Below are positions 41,483-45,243 of a DNA stretch of 45,243 nucleotides, in pieces. How positions within the stretch are numbered: the stretch's first letter is position 1; every line of letters begins with the position of its first letter. Below the pieces are notes generated by a model. It saw only the letters and a program-made list of their open reading frames with translations, searched no databases and had not been told where the DNA came from. The position numbers were made by a program, and so were the translations under genes. Location of the stretch: contig JAEUWH010000070.1 of NCBI GenBank assembly GCA_016785955.1, positions 1 through 45,243 of the forward strand, read 5' to 3'. Source of the stretch: Pseudobdellovibrionaceae bacterium. GTDB lineage: Bacteria; Bdellovibrionota; Bdellovibrionia; Bdellovibrionales; Bdellovibrionaceae.

Positions 41483-43951
41483 ATGAGATCGCTATTTTTC
41501 AAATGTCTATTAATGTTTGTAATGGGTTCTAGTTTATCCCTATTTGCTACACCGGTTGGGTTCACATATCAGGGGAAAATATACAAAGCTAATGGCAACG
41601 AACCGCTTCAGGAGCCAGCCGTCGTGTTCAAAGTTCAAATTCGCTCTCCCGATGCTCAGTGTATTCTGTTTGAAGAAACTCACTCTCGGGACATGAGCGG
41701 TACGGAAGGTAATTTCAGTCTCATTATCGGCGAGGGGTCAAACACGAATGCCACCAGTCTGAACCTCCTGCAAGTATTCGACAATTCAAATGCCAAGGTC
41801 GGCTTCGGAGGCTGTAACTATACACCATCCGTCAATGATTTCCGTCGGCTGCGATTCAGCTATGATGACGGAACTACCGTCGTCACTCTGACAGGCGATC
41901 AAACGATTCGCTCGGTACCGTTTGCTATCAATGCGACGGCTTTGGGTGGACTTACCAAAGATAGCTTCATTCAAATCTCGGCACAAACGACACAACTTAA
42001 ATTGGATAATCTTCTGGCTCAATCAGCACCCCTGCTTTCCTTAGCGGCCGGCACATCGCCACAATATATTAAGGCTTCAGAGCTGCCTACATCCGGAGGG
42101 TTTCTGAATTTGTCTTCAACTGGCGTGCAAGTCCCTGATGCTCCCGCTTCTGCAAGTTATGCAGTTAATAAGAATTACGCCGATAGTTTTATTGGAGGCC
42201 GTGCGATTGATCTGTCGACAATGACCAACGGAACTCTGCTCAGTTGGAATTCTATTTCAAACAAATGGGTCGGACGTAGCATCGCCTCCTCAGATATCAC
42301 AACAGCTCTAAACTTTACGCCCGTTAACAAAGCCGGAGACACCTTTTCAGGTGCAATCAACATGGGAGGAAATAATATCACTCAAACCGGTTACATCACC
42401 ATGAACCCAGGTAAATACTTAAGCCTAGGCTCATTTGACGCCGCCGCAGAAACCAATTTGATTACAACAATACTAACCCCGGGAGGAAATTCCTACGCCG
42501 GTGTGACTTGGTATAACTCGGTGACAAAATCAATCAAGTACTGGGATGGTACTCTGGCCGTGGCCTTAACAGAACACCTGGGTGGAACGGTGAAATCTAT
42601 CACTGCCGGAGCGGGCCTGTCGGGTGGCACCATCACGAACTCGGGAACCATCTCGTTACCTAACGTCGGCGCAGTGGGAACATTCACAAAAATTACCACC
42701 GATGCACAGGGGCGAGTCAGTGCCGGCGCGACGTTATCCGCAACGGATATTCCTTCGGCCAGTGGCGATGTTAGCGGCTCCTACGACAATCTTTCGGTTG
42801 TAAAAATTCAAGGTGTGAATATCGCCAACTCGGCTCCGGCACCGGGCCAGGTACTCAGTTACAATTCCACCAATACGCGATGGGAACCGCTATCGATCAT
42901 AACCAACCTCAACGCAGCTTCACCTTTATCTGTCGCAACAGGCAGCTCGGATCGAACGATTTCTCTTGTGAATGGACAAACCCCAGGTCAAGCCATGATC
43001 TGGACAAACTCGTCTTGGGAGATCGCTTTTCCCAACGCAAGTCAGCTTCGCGGAGTCGCAGCCGCCAGACAATTGCCTACGTCCTGTTCTACAAATCAAA
43101 TATGGTCGTATCAAGTTCCCAGCGATACATATGCCTGCGTGAACATAGCAATCTCGGCAAGCCAAATTTCTGGTTTAGGAACCGCAGCGGCCCTGAACGT
43201 CGGCACTTCGGCAAGCCATGTGGTCCAAATTGACTCCAATGGCAGACTACCTGCGGTCGATGGCAGTCAGTTGACTAATCTCAATGTCGAAGCTCCGTTT
43301 AAAAACATCCAAGTACTTTCCACTCCCGGACCGGCCAGCAGTTGGCTCGTTCCTCCCGGTGTAAAAAGAATTTTTGTAGAAGTATGGGGCGGGGGCGGTG
43401 GTGGTTCTGGAGGTAAAACCTCGTCGTCAGGAGGCACCGGTGGCGGTTCAGGGGCGTATGGCGCTTGGTTTAAAACGGTAGTACCGGGAGACTCGATCAC
43501 CTTCACGGTCGGTGATGGGGGCGGGGGTGGGAATGCAAATTCAGATGGTACTAATGGTTTTGCCAGCATTTTTGATGGCACCAGTATAGCGGGTGGACAG
43601 GCCGGTACAAACGCCAGCCCAGGCGCAGCCGTCAGTGGACCTTCTGGTAGTAGCATCATTGGTATAAATGGCGCTGCGGGATCGTTTGGCTCGATTCAAG
43701 GCATACAAACATCGGTTCTCGAAATACTTGGGGTCAGCGTGCTTGGCTCGACAAGTATTTCTGGTCTAGGTGGTAACGGTGGCGCTGCACCTAAGGGCGG
43801 TACCAGCGGAACAGGCTCAAGCTCGAGCTTAACGGCTGGCTCCAACGGTGGCGCTCCCGGCGGTGGAGGGGGCGGTGGCGGCAACTCCTTAGGTTCAGGA
43901 GGATCCAGCGGGGGCAAGGGCGGTGCCGGCAGAATCATTATTTGGCACTAA
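41483..43951 (+). CDS. Tail-fibre-like secreted adhesin (MAT-like) with glycine-rich tip
   Basis: An 822-residue secreted protein. The signal peptide ends ...SLSLFA. Residues 23-155 form an N-terminal domain (TPVGFTYQGKIYKANGNEPL; VQIRSPDAQCILFEE) of the kind found in Bdellovibrio fibre proteins. Residues about 156-610 form a shaft with phage-tail-fibre motifs (KAGDTFSGAINMGGNNIT; AGAGLSGGTITNSGTISL; SATDIPSASGDVSGSY) and three G-x-x-L-x-(W/Y)-N-S...W repeats. Residues about 620-822 are a glycine-rich tip opening WLVPPGVKRIFVEVWGGGGG and closing GGAGRIIIWH, as in phage receptor-binding tips. GAGGG lies seven bases before the ATG. Likely a trimeric surface fibre that binds prey or host; the ligand is unknown. 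Confidence 0.85.
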   Translation: MRSLFFKCLLMFVMGSSLSLFATPVGFTYQGKIYKANGNEPLQEPAVVFKVQIRSPDAQCILFEETHSRDMSGTEGNFSLIIGEGSNTNATSLNLLQVFDNSNAKVGFGGCNYTPSVNDFRRLRFSYDDGTTVVTLTGDQTIRSVPFAINATALGGLTKDSFIQISAQTTQLKLDNLLAQSAPLLSLAAGTSPQYIKASELPTSGGFLNLSSTGVQVPDAPASASYAVNKNYADSFIGGRAIDLSTMTNGTLLSWNSISNKWVGRSIASSDITTALNFTPVNKAGDTFSGAINMGGNNITQTGYITMNPGKYLSLGSFDAAAETNLITTILTPGGNSYAGVTWYNSVTKSIKYWDGTLAVALTEHLGGTVKSITAGAGLSGGTITNSGTISLPNVGAVGTFTKITTDAQGRVSAGATLSATDIPSASGDVSGSYDNLSVVKIQGVNIANSAPAPGQVLSYNSTNTRWEPLSIITNLNAASPLSVATGSSDRTISLVNGQTPGQAMIWTNSSWEIAFPNASQLRGVAAARQLPTSCSTNQIWSYQVPSDTYACVNIAISASQISGLGTAAALNVGTSASHVVQIDSNGRLPAVDGSQLTNLNVEAPFKNIQVLSTPGPASSWLVPPGVKRIFVEVWGGGGGGSGGKTSSSGGTGGGSGAYGAWFKTVVPGDSITFTVGDGGGGGNANSDGTNGFASIFDGTSIAGGQAGTNASPGAAVSGPSGSSIIGINGAAGSFGSIQGIQTSVLEILGVSVLGSTSISGLGGNGGAAPKGGTSGTGSSSSLTAGSNGGAPGGGGGGGGNSLGSGGSSGGKGGAGRIIIWH

Positions 43952-44006
43952 AAACTGATGCCTTGTCATGAACCTCACCAGCCGACCACCGAGACTACTT
44001 GGATCT

Positions 44007-44720
44007 TTAAACACCAGATAAGGGGCCTGATTTGATAGAAAAGCAATATCCTTTCTTGGTTACGGCCTTCAAATGATGCCCGGTAAATGCTATCTTTTTT
44101 CTAAGTGAATAAATATGGGTATCAATCGTGTGGGCCGATACGTGAACAGAGTCTCCCCAAATAGCCATCAACAGTTCGTCCCGAGATATTACAACCCCTT
44201 CATTACGTAAAAAATGCACCAGAAGTTTAAACTCAATCGGAGTCAATTTTAATTCTGTTTCCGTATTGCCAAAGGCTACGGAAATACGATGGGCTGCTAA
44301 ATCAATAACAAAATCAGATTTACGAAATGTTGTGAGCGGCACCGACTGCAAATGGCGTTTTAATTTGGATTCAACACGAGCTTTGAATTCTTTAGGCTCT
44401 ATAGGCTTAACAATATAATCATCCGCACCTAACGAAAACCCCATGACAAGCTGATCAATGTCCGCCTTGCCAGTGAAAAATATAATAGGTAAATTTTGAA
44501 ATCTGTCTCGAGATCGAATTTTTTTACAAAAATCAAATCCATCACCATCAGGAAGATCAATATCCAATATCAATAAGGTATAAAGACCATGACTCAATTC
44601 CTGTTCGGCCCCGGCGACCGTCGTTACGCATGTCAATGCGCCGATATCTTCGATCGCCGACTGAACCATAATGTGTATACCAGGAGAGTCCTCCACCAAT
44701 AAAATCCTATGACCATCCAT
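44007..44720 (-). CDS. OmpR/PhoB-family response regulator
   Basis: A 237-residue transcription regulator. The receiver is at about 1-120 (RILLVEDSPG, phospho-acceptor in LLILDIDLPDGDG, Thr in IIFFTGK, Lys in YIVKPIEP). The winged-helix output is at 135-232 (LTPIEFKLLVHFLRNEGVVI; ISRDELLMAIWG; HTIDTHIYSLRKKI; AVTKKGYCF). The ATG at 44720 has AGGA upstream; an in-frame TTG six bases earlier is too close to it. No kinase is adjacent. It converges on the fibre gene with a 55-bp gap. A 9-bp inverted repeat upstream (44805-44831) could be its own operator. Confidence 0.92.
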   Translation of the reverse strand: MDGHRILLVEDSPGIHIMVQSAIEDIGALTCVTTVAGAEQELSHGLYTLLILDIDLPDGDGFDFCKKIRSRDRFQNLPIIFFTGKADIDQLVMGFSLGADDYIVKPIEPKEFKARVESKLKRHLQSVPLTTFRKSDFVIDLAAHRISVAFGNTETELKLTPIEFKLLVHFLRNEGVVISRDELLMAIWGDSVHVSAHTIDTHIYSLRKKIAFTGHHLKAVTKKGYCFSIKSGPLSGV

Positions 44721-44804
44721 CAACAAGTCCTATAAATTCTACAAGATATTTCAAATTATACTCTACCCAGCTTACTCTATTTTGATCATTTGTTAAGTTT
44801 AAAG

Positions 44805-44831
44805 ATAAATAAATATATTTAATTTATTTAT
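44805..44831 (-). promoter_or_regulatory. AT-rich inverted repeat upstream of the OmpR-type regulator
   Basis: ATAAATAAA (44805-44813) and TTTATTTAT (44823-44831) are perfect complements around nine bases, about 85 bp before the start codon. It may be an operator or part of an AT-rich promoter; low-complexity sequence can do this by chance. Confidence 0.35.
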
Positions 44832-44881
44832 AACTAGCCACTCATCCTGTGACCAAACAATTACCCACAACTCTATTATGA

Positions 44882-44948
44882 CTGTCATTACCAACTGTCA
44901 TTACCAACCTATCTAGGTGTCATTACCAAACAATCTAGGTCGATTTAA
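44882..44948 (-). repeat. GGTAATGACA repeat array, copy B (probable mobile-element end)
   Basis: On the minus strand the unit CCTAGATTGTTTGGTAATGACA is followed by CCTAGATAGGTTGGTAATGACA and a shorter GTTGGTAATGACA. Plus-strand units begin TG, like many insertion-sequence ends. Multiple terminal repeats of this size are a known trait of IS21-family ends; the assignment is inferred. The array shares order and sequence with 20957-21002. Confidence 0.6.
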
Positions 44949-44984
44949 TTACTACCGTAATTCGATATGCTCTATCTAGCAGTA

Positions 44985-45243
44985 TCATGAGCTGCTGCCT
45001 TTCCCTCCAGAAAATCCAGAAACACCATCAGCTACTCTCGCTCTCCGACCAAGAACGCCACCTCCAGCGGCAGCGGTAGCCCTCTGGGGGCTCACACCCG
45101 CGAGCCGGCGGATACTATCGCCCCCCTTCGTACTAGCTTTGCTCAAGCGTCCAGCAACATGCTGAGGTGATCTGTGAGTATAAGCTATCACCCCCAGAGC
45201 CTCTAACATGTTCTGAATAATGTAGAGCTTCACCAGACGATAC
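44985..45243 (-). other. Open frame running off the right edge, identity unknown
   Basis: A minus-strand frame stays open from the window edge to the TGA at 44985 (..RLVKLYIIQNMLEALGVI.., ending SGGKGSSS). A second frame is open over much of the same stretch. Base use is visibly richer in G and C than in the neighbouring genes. Lying just inside the repeat array, it may be the last part of a mobile-element gene or non-coding element DNA. I recognise no domain. Confidence 0.25.

Noticed and set aside
43267-43938. Proline-rich minus-strand frames
   Set aside because: They are the antisense of the glycine-rich fibre tip (Gly codons read as Pro).
44882-44948. CRISPR array
   Set aside because: Only two to three short units, no uniform spacers and no cas genes; it fits a mobile-element end better.

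Overview
The window reads as chromosome from a predatory or Bdellovibrio-like Deltaproteobacterium (Bdellovibrionota). The clues are a short flagellin of Bdellovibrio type, many secreted or lipid-anchored proteins of no known family, abundant two-component signalling, and a phage-tail-fibre-like secreted protein resembling the mosaic adhesive fibres that Bdellovibrio uses to recognise prey. Species cannot be fixed from sequence alone.

Layout. (1) 1-3260, all minus: the conserved translation/transcription block tRNA-Thr(TGT)-tRNA-Tyr-tRNA-Gly-tRNA-Thr(GGT)-tuf-tRNA-Trp-secE-nusG-rplK, running off the left edge. (2) 3379-5837, minus: S1-domain protein, a secreted unknown, and the 23S rRNA methyltransferase rlmB. 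(3) 6237-13480, minus: riboflavin genes ribE-ribB-ribH, then an NtrY/NtrX-type membrane two-component system, then proS, with tight or overlapping junctions. (4) 13643-19038, minus: a secreted CsgG/FlgT-like protein, clpB coupled to a small secreted protein, and a secreted unknown. (5) 19091-20837, plus: a small four-cysteine protein, a flagellin with a long structured leader containing a nine-codon ORF, and a tRNA-Ala(GGC). (6) 21019-28294, minus: two secreted or membrane unknowns, a chemotaxis receptor with haem-type and haemerythrin domains split by one in-frame TAG, and a hybrid histidine kinase with a response regulator. (7) 28477-36160: secreted prolyl oligopeptidase, several lipoproteins and secreted unknowns, a stand-alone receiver and an orphan GspF-like membrane protein. 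(8) 36390-37884: an ArsR-type regulator divergent from an Old Yellow Enzyme across a long palindrome. (9) 38067-43951, plus: an HExxH protein, an OmpA-domain outer-membrane protein, an Ig-like lipoprotein and the 822-residue fibre with a glycine-rich tip. (10) 44007-45243: an OmpR-type regulator and a repeat array, apparently the end of a mobile element, at the right edge.

The left third is housekeeping; the right two thirds is a cell-surface, sensing and motility region. The most interesting items are the lipoprotein/fibre pair with its polyglycine tip, the amber-interrupted redox chemoreceptor, the flagellin leader with its micro-ORF, a 17-bp inverted repeat inside the tRNA operon, an N-terminal cysteine motif shared by otherwise different secreted proteins, and related GGTAATGACA repeat arrays at three loci. 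No CRISPR array, rRNA gene, replication origin or intact transposase was seen.
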